Source: Anaerospora hongkongensis (GTDB lineage: Bacteria > Bacillota > Negativicutes > Sporomusales > DSM-15969). From it: a DNA stretch of 64,000 nucleotides. This document shows, piece after piece, positions 17,770-27,588 of this stretch (its first letter is position 1; every line of letters begins with the position of its first letter). The notes beneath the pieces were generated by a model, which saw only the letters and a list, made by a program, of their open reading frames with translations, was not told the DNA's origin and did no database searches. Where the stretch lies: the NCBI RefSeq assembly GCF_004339805.1, contig NZ_SLUI01000002.1, positions 186,001 to 250,000 on the forward strand. Direction: 5' to 3'. Both the position numbers and the translations under genes were made by a program.

Positions 17770-17810
17770 GAAAAAAGACAAGCGTTGCCACTGGCAAGCT
17801 TGTCTTTTTT
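17770..17810 (-). terminator. Terminator of nrdDG
   Basis: AAAAAAGACAAGC pairs with GCTTGTCTTTTTT with an inner TTGCCA/GGCAA stem, just after the nrdG stop. Confidence 0.8.
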
Positions 17811-17813
17811 GTC

Positions 17814-18320
17814 CTATAGCTGGATAAGCACGGCCTTCCCCTGTTCCAGCGATGGTTTTACATCAATCATTCGCTGGTTCGAAGAGCCTTTGAACCGAAG
17901 TTCATAGCTTTTCAGGTCTTGTATGAAAGGCCCGTCAATCAAAATATCCGTGTAACAAAGCAGTTCCAGCACCGCTGGATCGGTTTTTACCTGTTCCAGC
18001 AGTTTTTCAAATGTAAAGCCCGTATAGGTAATAACATCAAATCCATTTTGCCGGGCAGCCTGCGCCAGCTGTGCCATCGCTGCACTTTGACAGAAAGGTT
18101 CACCGCCGCTTATCGTCAGGCCTTTTACCAGCGGATTCTTCAACATTTCCTCAATAATCTGCCCAGGCTGCGCAATAAAGCCGCCGTCAAATGGCCAGGA
18201 CTGAGGATTGTGGCAGCCTATGCACTGATGGGGGCATCCCTGAGCAAAAACAACAAACCGTATACCGGGCCCGTCCACAATTGACTCGCGAATAACCCCG
18301 GCAAGTCTCAGTTGAATCAA
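17814..18320 (-). CDS. nrdG: Anaerobic ribonucleotide reductase activating protein
   Basis: 168 residues, a small radical-SAM enzyme. The cluster motif CPHQCIGC (CxxxCxxC) lies near residues 29-36, followed by HNPQSWPFDGG and the SAM-binding TISGGEPF. NrdG generates the glycyl radical on NrdD using a [4Fe-4S] cluster and SAM. The start is TTG in the overlap TTGA with the nrdD stop, so the two genes are translationally coupled. Length and motifs are normal. Confidence 0.95.
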   Translation of the reverse strand: MIQLRLAGVIRESIVDGPGIRFVVFAQGCPHQCIGCHNPQSWPFDGGFIAQPGQIIEEMLKNPLVKGLTISGGEPFCQSAAMAQLAQAARQNGFDVITYTGFTFEKLLEQVKTDPAVLELLCYTDILIDGPFIQDLKSYELRFKGSSNQRMIDVKPSLEQGKAVLIQL

Positions 18321-20683
18321 AGAGTTTCCATCTCCCTGGTGTCTGCAGTTACATTAAGGTGCTTAACACGGTCTCTAACTTCGGCTCGTTTAGCATTATT
18401 GAATCGCTCCAACGTGCCGACAAGGTAACCGGTAATCCGCCGAATTCGTTCAAATGGTGGCCATTCGGTCTCGCTGCGGCCGCATTTAGGGCAATGATCA
18501 CCAATAATCCCGTTAAAACCGCACTCAGGATCACGATCGACAGGATGGTTAATCGAACCATAACCTACGCCCTGCTCTTTCATGCAGCGAATAACCGATT
18601 CAAAAGCATCCAGGTTGCCTGTAGGATCGCCGTCTAATTCAATATAAGTGATATGGCCGCCGTTGGTAAACTGATGATAAGGTGCTTCCAAGTTAATTTT
18701 GTCGTATGCACTAATGGGATAATAAACCGGAACATGAAAAGAGTTTGTATAATATTCATGGTCGGTTACCCCTGGTATGCTGCCAAAGCGCTTGCGGTCA
18801 ATCTCAATAAAGCGGCCTGAAAGCCCTTCAGCCGGTGTTGCAATCAGGGAAAAATTTAATTTGTATTTCTCTGCAGCTTCATCCATACGCTTGCGCATAT
18901 AACCCACAATCTCCAGCCCAAGCTGCTGTGCCTTTACCGATTGTCCATGATGCTCACCAATCAAGGTTTTCAAGCATTCTGCTAAGCCAATAAAGCCAAC
19001 CGTCAATGTTCCATGCTTCAGGACTTCCCGGATTTCATCATCAGGCCCCAGCTTTTCCGAATCAAGCCATACATTCGTCCCCATCAGGAACGGGAAGTTG
19101 CGGACTTTCTTCCGGCACTGGATTTCAAAACGGTCCAATAACTGATTAATACATAAATTAATCATATCATCCAGTTTTGCATAGAAATCAGTTATATCTT
19201 GATTGCTTAAAATACCGATGCGCGGTAAGTTAATCGAAGTAAAGCTCAGATTACCTCTGCTGTAGGCAATTTGCCGTTTAGGGTCATGCACGTTGCCAAT
19301 AACCCGGGTCCGGCAGCCCATGTATGCAATTTCTGTTGCTGGATTGCCTTCCTGGTAATATTGCAAATTAAAAGGAGCATCAATAAACGAAAAATTGGGG
19401 AAAAGGCGTTTGGCGCTAACCCGGCAGGCAAGCTTAAAAAGATCATAATTAGGATCGCCCGGATTATAGTTTACCCCTTCTTTGATTTTAAATATCTGAA
19501 TAGGGAATATGGGTGTTTCGCCAAAACCAAGTCCGGATTCGGTAGCGAGCATGATATTTTTCATTACCATGCGTCCTTCCGGAGAAATATCGGTACCGTA
19601 ATTAATCGAGCTGAAGGGAACTTGAGCACCAGCGCGGCTATGCATCGTATTCAAATTATGGATTAAAGCCTCCATAGCTTGATAAGTTGCCCGATCGGTC
19701 TCTTCTAAAGCCTGTTCCAGGGAAAAAGCCTGCGCTTTTTTTAGTGTCTCAGCATCAAATTCGTCAACCAAAAGGGCATATTCCTGCTTAATATAATCGT
19801 TATCATTTGCCAGCACGGGTACCAGCTGCGTATTAGCAAAAATAGTTTTCGCAGCAGCTTTAACGGTATCAGCAACAGCTGCTGTACGACCCACCGCAAA
19901 CTCAAGCGTTCTTACCAGATTTTCGATATATCGGCGGGCAAATGTTTTCCGAATGCCATCAGCAAGTCCGTAATCGAAATTCGGAATGCTTTGCCCGCCA
20001 TGCTGATCATTTTGATTCGATTGAATCGCAATACAAGCAAGTGCTGAATAGCTGGCAATATCATTGGGCTCGCGTAAGAACCCATGTCCTGTGGAGAATC
20101 CATCTTTAAAAAGCCTTTGAATATCAATTTGGCAGCAAGTTGTCGTCAAAGTGTAAAAATCAAAATCATGAATATGAATATCACCGTCATGATTGGCTTT
20201 GGCGTGTTCCGGTCTCAGGATATACATCTCATTGTAGATCTTGGCACCTTCCGCACCGTATTTCAGCATGGAACCCATAGCAGTATTGCCGTCAATATTG
20301 GCATTATCGCGTTTCAAGTTACTCTCTTTCGAATCGCGATGGGTGATTTCTTCATATGTTTTCATCAGCCTGGTATTCATTTCCCGCGCCCTGGTACGTT
20401 CCGCCCGGTAAAGAATATAAGCTTTTGCCGCTCTCGAAAGATCGGCATCAATCAAAACCTGCTCCGCAATATCCTGAATTTCCTCAACCGTAGGAGCCGT
20501 TTTTCTGGAAAAACTCTCTTCACTCACTTGCTTGGAGACATCAATTGCAAGCGCGAGTGCAAGTTTATCATCGCTCATTCCACTGGCCTGAAGCGCTTTA
20601 TTAATAGCATTACTAATTTTTTCTAAATTAAATGGTACTTCCCGTCCATCTCTTTTCACAATTGTTGTAATCATAACTGTCAT
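18317..20683 (-). CDS. nrdD: Anaerobic (class III) ribonucleoside-triphosphate reductase
   Basis: 788 residues. It starts with an ATP-cone allosteric domain (ITTIVKRDGREVPFNLEKISNAINKAL) and contains the catalytic core. The C-terminal zinc site (ECGFNG and CPKCG) is followed by the glycyl-radical motif RRITGY. The enzyme makes dNTPs without oxygen using formate or thiols and needs NrdG. Start 20683 (MTVMITT) was taken over 20695 because it overlaps a TAATG junction; the exact start is not certain. Two NrdR-like boxes and a good promoter lie upstream. Confidence 0.95.
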   Translation of the reverse strand: MTVMITTIVKRDGREVPFNLEKISNAINKALQASGMSDDKLALALAIDVSKQVSEESFSRKTAPTVEEIQDIAEQVLIDADLSRAAKAYILYRAERTRAREMNTRLMKTYEEITHRDSKESNLKRDNANIDGNTAMGSMLKYGAEGAKIYNEMYILRPEHAKANHDGDIHIHDFDFYTLTTTCCQIDIQRLFKDGFSTGHGFLREPNDIASYSALACIAIQSNQNDQHGGQSIPNFDYGLADGIRKTFARRYIENLVRTLEFAVGRTAAVADTVKAAAKTIFANTQLVPVLANDNDYIKQEYALLVDEFDAETLKKAQAFSLEQALEETDRATYQAMEALIHNLNTMHSRAGAQVPFSSINYGTDISPEGRMVMKNIMLATESGLGFGETPIFPIQIFKIKEGVNYNPGDPNYDLFKLACRVSAKRLFPNFSFIDAPFNLQYYQEGNPATEIAYMGCRTRVIGNVHDPKRQIAYSRGNLSFTSINLPRIGILSNQDITDFYAKLDDMINLCINQLLDRFEIQCRKKVRNFPFLMGTNVWLDSEKLGPDDEIREVLKHGTLTVGFIGLAECLKTLIGEHHGQSVKAQQLGLEIVGYMRKRMDEAAEKYKLNFSLIATPAEGLSGRFIEIDRKRFGSIPGVTDHEYYTNSFHVPVYYPISAYDKINLEAPYHQFTNGGHITYIELDGDPTGNLDAFESVIRCMKEQGVGYGSINHPVDRDPECGFNGIIGDHCPKCGRSETEWPPFERIRRITGYLVGTLERFNNAKRAEVRDRVKHLNVTADTREMETL

Positions 20684-20740
20684 TAGGCCATGCATAACAT
20701 TCTACGGCCCCTCGCCTCCCCATTTAGATTGCTAACTACA

Positions 20741-20792
20741 ATGTTATTACCATATATTGTGTTTGTCAATAGTAATACAACAAGATATAGTG
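20741..20792 (-). promoter_or_regulatory. nrdDG promoter overlapped by two NrdR-like boxes
   Basis: On the minus strand TTGACA (20764-20769) and TAACAT (20741-20746) are 17 bp apart. ACACAATATATGGTAA (20747-20762), which fills the spacer, and GCACTATATCTTGTTG (20777-20792) resemble the NrdR box ACACwATATATwGTGT and start 30 bp apart, about three helical turns. This is the expected arrangement for NrdR repression of a reductase operon. Confidence 0.7.
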
Positions 20793-20851
20793 CAAAAAAA
20801 AGCTTAACTGCGCTACAATATCTACTACATAGTATAACTGAAGCACGAAAT

Positions 20852-20889
20852 GAAATAAGCCCTACGGCCGAAACCATAAGGCTTATTTC
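20852..20889 (-). terminator. Terminator of the collagen-like gene
   Basis: GAAATAAGCC pairs with GGCTTATTTC and separates this gene from nrdD. Confidence 0.6.
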
Positions 20890-20898
20890 GCTTACTGA

Positions 20899-22302
<1,404 letters not shown>

Positions 22303-22426
22303 TCAACCTGCATACTATCATACGTGCATATTAACCGAAATGTGACATATGTTAATTAGCAATTGTAGAATGCTGCAGATAAATAATCGCCATATTCCGC
22401 TAACCCAAGCAGCATAAGCTTAAAAA

Positions 22427-22475
22427 GGCTAAGAAATGATTGGATAGGCCCGGACTATCCAATCATTTCTTAGCC
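22427..22475 (-). terminator. Long perfect hairpin terminator after the NorB-like gene
   Basis: A 21-bp perfect stem (GGCTAAGAAATG... ) with a 7-nt loop, followed by TTTTT on the minus strand. Confidence 0.8.
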
Positions 22476-22492
22476 TTATATATGTTGCAAAT

Positions 22493-23971
22493 TTATTTTT
22501 TAGCCAGTTTAGTAATGACAGCTTGAATTTTTTGCAAAATAATAATCCGCTGAATAACAGGCTGCAGCTCTTTTTGCTTATGTACGAGCCGTGAATATGT
22601 TTTATACAAGGACTCCTTGTTTCTGGACTTTAGACGGTAACCAAAAACTGCTCTTCTTTGCTGCCAGACGATTTTTAGTATCGTGCCGGCCAGCAGCAAG
22701 CTGCCCAGCATATACATCATTCCTCCACCGATTCTCAGAAACAGGTAGGGTCTCAGAAGAGCATCAGCCACCGACATGTGCTGATGAAGAACACGCAGCA
22801 AATAGGTTTGCAGCCCTCCGGCCATAACTAACCCTGCTGCCATTGTTAACATCCCGATGTGCAGCAGCAAAACTCCCCCCGAGCAGTAGCGTTCTTCTTT
22901 TTTTGTTAATTCGACACGCTCCAATAAGCAGTAGCTGGATATGGCTAGCGCAAGAAAGCCAAAAACACCAAATAAAGCAAGATGAGAGTGCGCAGAAACA
23001 ATATAGGTGCCCTGGATATATTGATGTGTGGCCGGCAAGGCCAAAAACAGCCCCAGCATTCCAGCTCCAATAATATGATACACTAAACTGCTGCCAACCA
23101 GCATCAAAGAAAGCCGGGAACGGTAATCTCTGTTTTCGGTGAGCCAGTTCTGTATTCGTTGCAGCACCACTACGAAAAAGACCAGCGCCGGGACTACATG
23201 CAGCATACTGAAGCCACTGCCGGCTGCTGCAAGCAGCAGCCAGTTTTCCGGCCACAGCAGATATGCAGCACCGGCAGCTAGCAGCGCAAGTATCGCCATT
23301 CCCGCCGCCGCAAGAACAATAAAGGCTCCTTCCGGGCGTTCTATGGCTGCAAGCCTGATGAGCAGCAATACTGTAAGGCCCAGGCCGATCATTTCTGCAC
23401 CGAATTCAATGCCGATATGAAAGGTAAGAAAACGGTGATACTCCGCCAGACCAGGATTCGTATAATAATAGACCGTAGAAGTATAGAAAGCCGTGAGTAT
23501 CGATAATCCGGCAATAATTGCGGAAGGAATAACATGACCTTTTTCTTTTACTAGCGCCGGATAGGCTCGCAGCAAGTAACCGCTAAGCATAACCAGCGGC
23601 ACCAGTAGCAAAGCCCGCAGAGTTACCGGCCCTTCCAGATATTCTCTGATTACGGTAAAATGCAGCGCCAAAATGGCCTGAATCAGCAAGGTCCCCAAGG
23701 AATAGAAAAGAAATATTGCTCCGGTAAAATACTGCGCCTGTTTATTGTTGATGGGACAAAGCAAGTAAAAAATTCCGCTCACGATCCCTGCGAAGGTCCA
23801 ATAAAGGCTGATATTCACATGAAAAGTTCTGCCGTTGATATATTCAATAGGGAAAGGCAAATTGACAAACAATACCGACAATGCACCGGTATTCGACACC
23901 AGCCCCTGCACACCAAATCCGGCGATTGCAAATAAAGCAAACCAGCAGTGAACCCGCTGAAATAGGAACAA
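22493..23971 (-). CDS. NorB-like haem-copper oxidase superfamily protein with altered metal site
   Basis: 492 residues with about 12 membrane helices, related to the catalytic subunit of nitric oxide reductase. Haem ligands are present: His51 in helix 2 (RTFHVN) and His328/His330 in helix 10 (AHSHLALFG, preceded by IQGT). His185, Glu189 and Glu193 (HIGIEFGAE) match the HLWVEGVWE block of NorB. The His-His pair expected in helix 7, about 51 residues after His185, is Ala235-Ala236 (AGAAYLLWPENW). Two of three non-haem metal ligands therefore appear lost, and normal NO or O2 reduction is doubtful. No NorC-like subunit is adjacent. The tail past 440 is charged and possibly cytoplasmic. Confidence 0.75.
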   Translation of the reverse strand: MFLFQRVHCWFALFAIAGFGVQGLVSNTGALSVLFVNLPFPIEYINGRTFHVNISLYWTFAGIVSGIFYLLCPINNKQAQYFTGAIFLFYSLGTLLIQAILALHFTVIREYLEGPVTLRALLLVPLVMLSGYLLRAYPALVKEKGHVIPSAIIAGLSILTAFYTSTVYYYTNPGLAEYHRFLTFHIGIEFGAEMIGLGLTVLLLIRLAAIERPEGAFIVLAAAGMAILALLAAGAAYLLWPENWLLLAAAGSGFSMLHVVPALVFFVVVLQRIQNWLTENRDYRSRLSLMLVGSSLVYHIIGAGMLGLFLALPATHQYIQGTYIVSAHSHLALFGVFGFLALAISSYCLLERVELTKKEERYCSGGVLLLHIGMLTMAAGLVMAGGLQTYLLRVLHQHMSVADALLRPYLFLRIGGGMMYMLGSLLLAGTILKIVWQQRRAVFGYRLKSRNKESLYKTYSRLVHKQKELQPVIQRIIILQKIQAVITKLAKK

Positions 23972-24049
23972 TTTTATCCTCCTTTAAACGCCTTTTAGGT
24001 TATTTTATACAATATCTTTAGTATGAAAGAATTGGCAAAAAGATATTAC

Positions 24050-24100
24050 AAAAAAGGACTGCCGGAATAGAATTTCCTCTATTCCGGCAGTCCTTTTTTT
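24050..24100 (-). terminator. Terminator spanning the stop codon of the GGDEF/HD-GYP gene
   Basis: A perfect 20-bp stem (AAAAAGGACTGCCGG...) with seven T, formed partly by the last codons of the gene. Confidence 0.8.
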
Positions 24101-25653
24101 GTATATACATCTGGCTTCAATTTATTCTTGTCGACCAGCATGGCGATAAAGCATTCAACAAGGGCAGGGTCGAATTGATATCCTTTTCCTTTTTCCAGCT
24201 CACAAACCGCTTCCTCCGCAGAAAAATGATGGTTGCGATATACCCGCTTAATGGTCATGGCTGAATAAGCATCTGCGATTGCCAGAATGCGGCCTTCAAT
24301 TGAAATATCCTCTTTTGCTTTTCCATAGGGATACCCAGTGCCGTCATAGCGCTCATGATGCTCAGCAATTGCCCGTATTACATCGCTCTTGACATCAAAA
24401 GACTGTAACAGGTTTAAACCGTATACAACGTGTTGTTGGATAGACTTGTATTCAGCGTGATTTAACTGCGCCGGCTTGCGTAATACCTCATTGGGAATAG
24501 CAATTTTGCCAATATCGTGCAGCCATCCGGCTAAAGCGATGTTATCTACAGCAAGAGGACTCAGACCGGAAAGCTGTCCGAGAGCCTTGCTATACCTGGC
24601 AACATACAAAGAGTGTATAAATGTGTACATATCTTTTTGCGATAAAACATTCAGCAGGTCTACAAACGGCTCCGGAATTTCTTCATTAACCTCACAGTTG
24701 AGCTGCCTGTTCTTCTGCGAGATCTTATGATAAAACAAATTTTTATCAGCAATGGTCAGCAACTGTTCAATCGTCACCGGTTCGCCCGGTGTTTGCACGG
24801 CAATACCATAAGAAAATACCACACAAATTGGAATCAGATCAGGGTCGGTAATGTAGCGTTTCTCTTTCATCTGCTCCAGAACTTCAGCAGCAGGCCTGCT
24901 CTCAATTTCTGTTTTCAGCAATATAACAAACTCATCACCGCCCATGCGGCCCACCAATGCTTCTGGTCCCATAAAACTGCGCAAAGTTTCGGCGAACTGG
25001 ACGAGCACTTTATTACCGATAAAATGTCCATAAGTCTCGTTAATGTTCTTATAATTATCTAAATCAATAAGCACAGCCGTCAGTTTATGCCCTGCGTCCA
25101 TTGCCTTCTGACCGCATTGAATCATATAGGAAAAGGTATGCACACCCGTCAAAGGATCAGTAATGCTGGATTTTAAAAAACGGTCACGCTCAAGCGTGAT
25201 ACCGCGCACAAATTGAATAACGGTTCCACTAAGCAAGCCGCATAAAATAGTGCCTATGACCTTCGTCGCCACCAGCCACCATTCTCCCTCAGCCTTATAG
25301 AAGAAAAAGTGAACCGCAAGGGTAGCCAGTGGTCCTAACGCATAAAAGGGATTTGACAATAATGGCGCATAGATAAATCCCGAGTTGATAATATATGGTG
25401 TCAAAACATCTACAGACACGGTCCGGTAACTTTGCATAGCAATAAGCAGAAAATGATGGACTCCTACCATGCAAGCTACCAGTACATAAGAGAAAGAAGC
25501 CCCACGATATTGATAAGCAGTAAATGCCAGGGCGCAAAATACCACCGACAGTAGCTGATACATATGCGATGGACTAACAGCAATAAAAGCCAGAGTAAAT
25601 ACAATAACAAGCAAACCATAAATAGCGCCGAACTTGCCTTGCAATTTGAACAA
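24079..25653 (-). CDS. Membrane GGDEF + HD-GYP cyclic-di-GMP enzyme
   Basis: 524 residues. An N-terminal block of five or six membrane helices (1-160) acts as sensor. The GGDEF diguanylate cyclase domain has GRMGGDEFVILL intact, but no RxxD inhibitory site is seen 5 residues upstream. The HD-GYP phosphodiesterase domain has LHDIGKIAIP and HHERYDGTGYPYG. It could both make and break cyclic-di-GMP. It lies downstream of a 64-residue gene, and both are behind a cyclic-di-GMP riboswitch, which suggests feedback control. Confidence 0.92.
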   Translation of the reverse strand: MFKLQGKFGAIYGLLVIVFTLAFIAVSPSHMYQLLSVVFCALAFTAYQYRGASFSYVLVACMVGVHHFLLIAMQSYRTVSVDVLTPYIINSGFIYAPLLSNPFYALGPLATLAVHFFFYKAEGEWWLVATKVIGTILCGLLSGTVIQFVRGITLERDRFLKSSITDPLTGVHTFSYMIQCGQKAMDAGHKLTAVLIDLDNYKNINETYGHFIGNKVLVQFAETLRSFMGPEALVGRMGGDEFVILLKTEIESRPAAEVLEQMKEKRYITDPDLIPICVVFSYGIAVQTPGEPVTIEQLLTIADKNLFYHKISQKNRQLNCEVNEEIPEPFVDLLNVLSQKDMYTFIHSLYVARYSKALGQLSGLSPLAVDNIALAGWLHDIGKIAIPNEVLRKPAQLNHAEYKSIQQHVVYGLNLLQSFDVKSDVIRAIAEHHERYDGTGYPYGKAKEDISIEGRILAIADAYSAMTIKRVYRNHHFSAEEAVCELEKGKGYQFDPALVECFIAMLVDKNKLKPDVYTKKGLPE

Positions 25654-25735
25654 ACTGCTCCCTCCAAATCTATTGCACAGTTGTTGTTCTGGTGATAAAT
25701 GTCTGTTCGTAACCTAGGAGGGAGTAATAATACTT

Positions 25736-25930
25736 TTAAATCTTAATATCAACATTGAAGAGTGCTCCTCTTGTTTTTGCGCTGCCTTGCGTCAGAAGAT
25801 TGCGAATAAAAAGCTGAGCATGGGACTCCATCTCTTTCTCAACTTCTTCTGTTAGTCTGCAAAGTAAATCGTTGTCGGCATCTGGCAAATTTTCTCTTAT
25901 AATTTTTTGGATTTCCGCCTGATCAAGCAT
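25736..25930 (-). CDS. Small protein between riboswitch and GGDEF gene, unknown
   Basis: 64 residues (MLDQAEIQKIIRENLPDADNDLL...), mostly helical and acidic, with no membrane segment. GGAGG lies 9 bp before the ATG. It is the first gene after the cyclic-di-GMP riboswitch and its terminator, and precedes the GGDEF/HD-GYP gene by 82 bp, so it is probably co-regulated with it. No family is recognised. Confidence 0.6.
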   Translation of the reverse strand: MLDQAEIQKIIRENLPDADNDLLCRLTEEVEKEMESHAQLFIRNLLTQGSAKTRGALFNVDIKI

Positions 25931-25985
25931 TGATGAAAACCTCCGCTTCCATATCCAACGGGCGTTTTAGCACTTTCAAACTGAT

Positions 25986-26022
25986 AAAAATAAAACAGCA
26001 CCAGTCATGCCCGACTGTGCTG
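25986..26022 (-). terminator. Riboswitch expression-platform terminator
   Basis: CAGCACAGTC pairs with GACTGGTGCTG (one bulge) around GGGCAT, followed by TTTTATTTTT. It lies between the riboswitch aptamer and the 64-residue gene. Confidence 0.7.
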
Positions 26023-26040
26023 CAATAACAATTCGCATTG

Positions 26041-26120
26041 AATCGGCAACCTGGCAATCATAGACAACTGTCCTTAGACCCATAGCTTTGCGTCCTTGCC
26101 TTTCGACAAGTTTGCCTATA
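26041..26120 (-). ncRNA. Cyclic-di-GMP-I (GEMM) riboswitch aptamer
   Basis: On the minus strand the conserved GEMM core is recognisable in order: GGCAAACTTGTCGAAAGGC, then AAGGACGCAAAGCTATGGG, TCTAAGG, and a second stem ending TGATTGCCAGGTTGCCG, which supplies the tetraloop-receptor partner. The GACGCAAAGC segment is the most diagnostic. It precedes a terminator and c-di-GMP-related genes. An OFF-switch design is likely but not proven. Confidence 0.88.
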
Positions 26121-26199
26121 TATTTACTTAAATCACCAATAAAATTAAAAAAAATGTAGTATTTTGGTATAATTGTATTACGTTTTTACCAGATCGTCA

Positions 26200-26333
26200 A
26201 TTCTTTTTCAGGACTACAGTCCGATGCCGGGATTTTTGTCCCAGGCAAGTGAACCAAAAAGCCTGGTTCTTCGGCAAGGGCAAATCCAATTTAAGAAAAT
26301 CCCACTCTGTTCGATATATATAATATAGAGTGG
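26200..26333 (+). other. Structured 5' leader of the HD-GYP gene, unidentified
   Basis: Three successive inverted repeats precede the gene: TGCCGGGA...TCCCAGGCA (26225-26246), GAACC...GGTTC (26251-26269) and CCACTCT...AGAGTGG (26302-26333). TATAAT lies upstream at 26168-26173. It does not match a riboswitch family known to me. Confidence 0.35.
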
Positions 26334-26374
26334 AACTGATAGGCATTGTGCTTATCGCGGGAGGGAAAAAATCT

Positions 26375-27517
26375 ATGCGAAATATAACGTTAGATGAAAT
26401 ACAGCCAGGCATGTACCTGTCAAAATCGCTTGTTTTGGATGACGGTACCGTTTTACTCCATGAAGGCATTGAAATGAAAGAGCGATATATTCAGTATTTG
26501 CGCAATCAGGGTATTACCTCCCTGTTTGTCGGGCAGCCGAAAGCGCAGGATTTCCCGGTAACAGAGGATTTTTACGATTTGAAACACCGGCAGGAGGCTG
26601 CAATAGCGGCCAAAAAGGTAGTTAATCAGTTCCGGGTGGGCAAAGGAGTCCAGCTGGATGGGGTTAAGGATATTGTCAGCAGCCTCATTACTCAGCTCAG
26701 CCAGCAGCCAGAGAACATGATTCATCTTTTGGACATACGCCGCAAACAGGAGTATATGTTTTCTCATGCGGTCAATACTTGTATTCTATCAGTCATGACC
26801 GGACTGGCCCTGGGCTATGATAACAACCAACTAAGCGAACTAGGTTTGGCCGCTATGCTGCATGATATCGGAAAAATTAAGTTCTCCCGGCAATTAGCCC
26901 TGCAGTTTCCAGACTATTTGTCCAAAGATGAACGCGAAGAGTACAGACGGCATCCATTTTATGCCTTGGAAGTCTTGCGGGAAAATCCTGGCCTGCCGGT
27001 TAATGTGATTAATGCCTGCTTTCAGCATCACGAACGCTGGAATGGAAGTGGTTATCCCATGGGCATTCAGGGTGACTCCATTTGCGAATATGCCCAAATC
27101 ATCAGCATTGCCGATGTATATGACCGCTTAATTGCCGGACTGCCGCATCGCCTGCCTACGCCTGTCTATTATGCGGTTGCAATTTTAAACAAAGCTTCCG
27201 GCGAATATTTTAACCCAGCCCTGGTCGATATCTTTAACCAAAATGTTGCGATTTTTCCGATGGGCAAGTCGGTACGCCTTAATACACAAGAAAGCGGCGT
27301 TATTCTCGGAGTCGGCATCAAAAACAAAACAACTCCCATTGTCCGCGTCACTACTGACAAGAATGGAAATCCTGTCAACCAGCCAATTGAACTTGATTTG
27401 ATAAAGAATCCCGGCCTTTTTATTCTCGATTTTGAAGATCCCTATTTTAATTATGCACAGGCCTACGCCGACAAAGCCTACAATAACATGCCGTCTCAGG
27501 AGCAATCCGTTATCTAA
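26375..27517 (+). CDS. HD-GYP cyclic-di-GMP phosphodiesterase
   Basis: 380 residues. The N-terminus (MRNITLDEIQPGMYLSKSLVLDDGTVLLHEG) is the DUF3391-like extension typical of HD-GYP proteins. The HD domain contains MLHDIGKIKFS and HHERWNGSGYPMG, both catalytic motifs intact, and no GGDEF domain is present. It ends in a small C-terminal beta domain. Start 26375 was chosen because GGGAGGG lies 9 bp upstream. It is divergent from the riboswitch-controlled c-di-GMP gene pair. Confidence 0.9.
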   Translation: MRNITLDEIQPGMYLSKSLVLDDGTVLLHEGIEMKERYIQYLRNQGITSLFVGQPKAQDFPVTEDFYDLKHRQEAAIAAKKVVNQFRVGKGVQLDGVKDIVSSLITQLSQQPENMIHLLDIRRKQEYMFSHAVNTCILSVMTGLALGYDNNQLSELGLAAMLHDIGKIKFSRQLALQFPDYLSKDEREEYRRHPFYALEVLRENPGLPVNVINACFQHHERWNGSGYPMGIQGDSICEYAQIISIADVYDRLIAGLPHRLPTPVYYAVAILNKASGEYFNPALVDIFNQNVAIFPMGKSVRLNTQESGVILGVGIKNKTTPIVRVTTDKNGNPVNQPIELDLIKNPGLFILDFEDPYFNYAQAYADKAYNNMPSQEQSVI

Positions 27518-27526
27518 ACAACGAAT

Positions 27527-27562
27527 AAAGCAGCCGCTGACATGTTTGCAGCCGCTGCTTTA
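27527..27562. terminator. Terminator between the convergent HD-GYP and usp genes
   Basis: AAAGCAGC pairs with GCTGCTTT, with an inner CGCTG/CAGCC stem. Confidence 0.6.
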
Positions 27563-27588
27563 CTTTTTCCCCAACGCTTTCTATTTTG

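Noticed and set aside
20084-20626. 180-residue plus-strand ORF opposite nrdD
   Set aside because: Antisense shadow of a strongly conserved gene.
20683-20877. 64-residue ORF upstream of nrdD
   Set aside because: It covers the nrdD promoter and NrdR boxes and has no plausible ribosome site at its start.
22764-23255. Minus-strand 163-residue ORF inside the NorB-like gene
   Set aside because: Frame shadow of a GC-rich membrane protein gene; composition and lack of motif argue against it.
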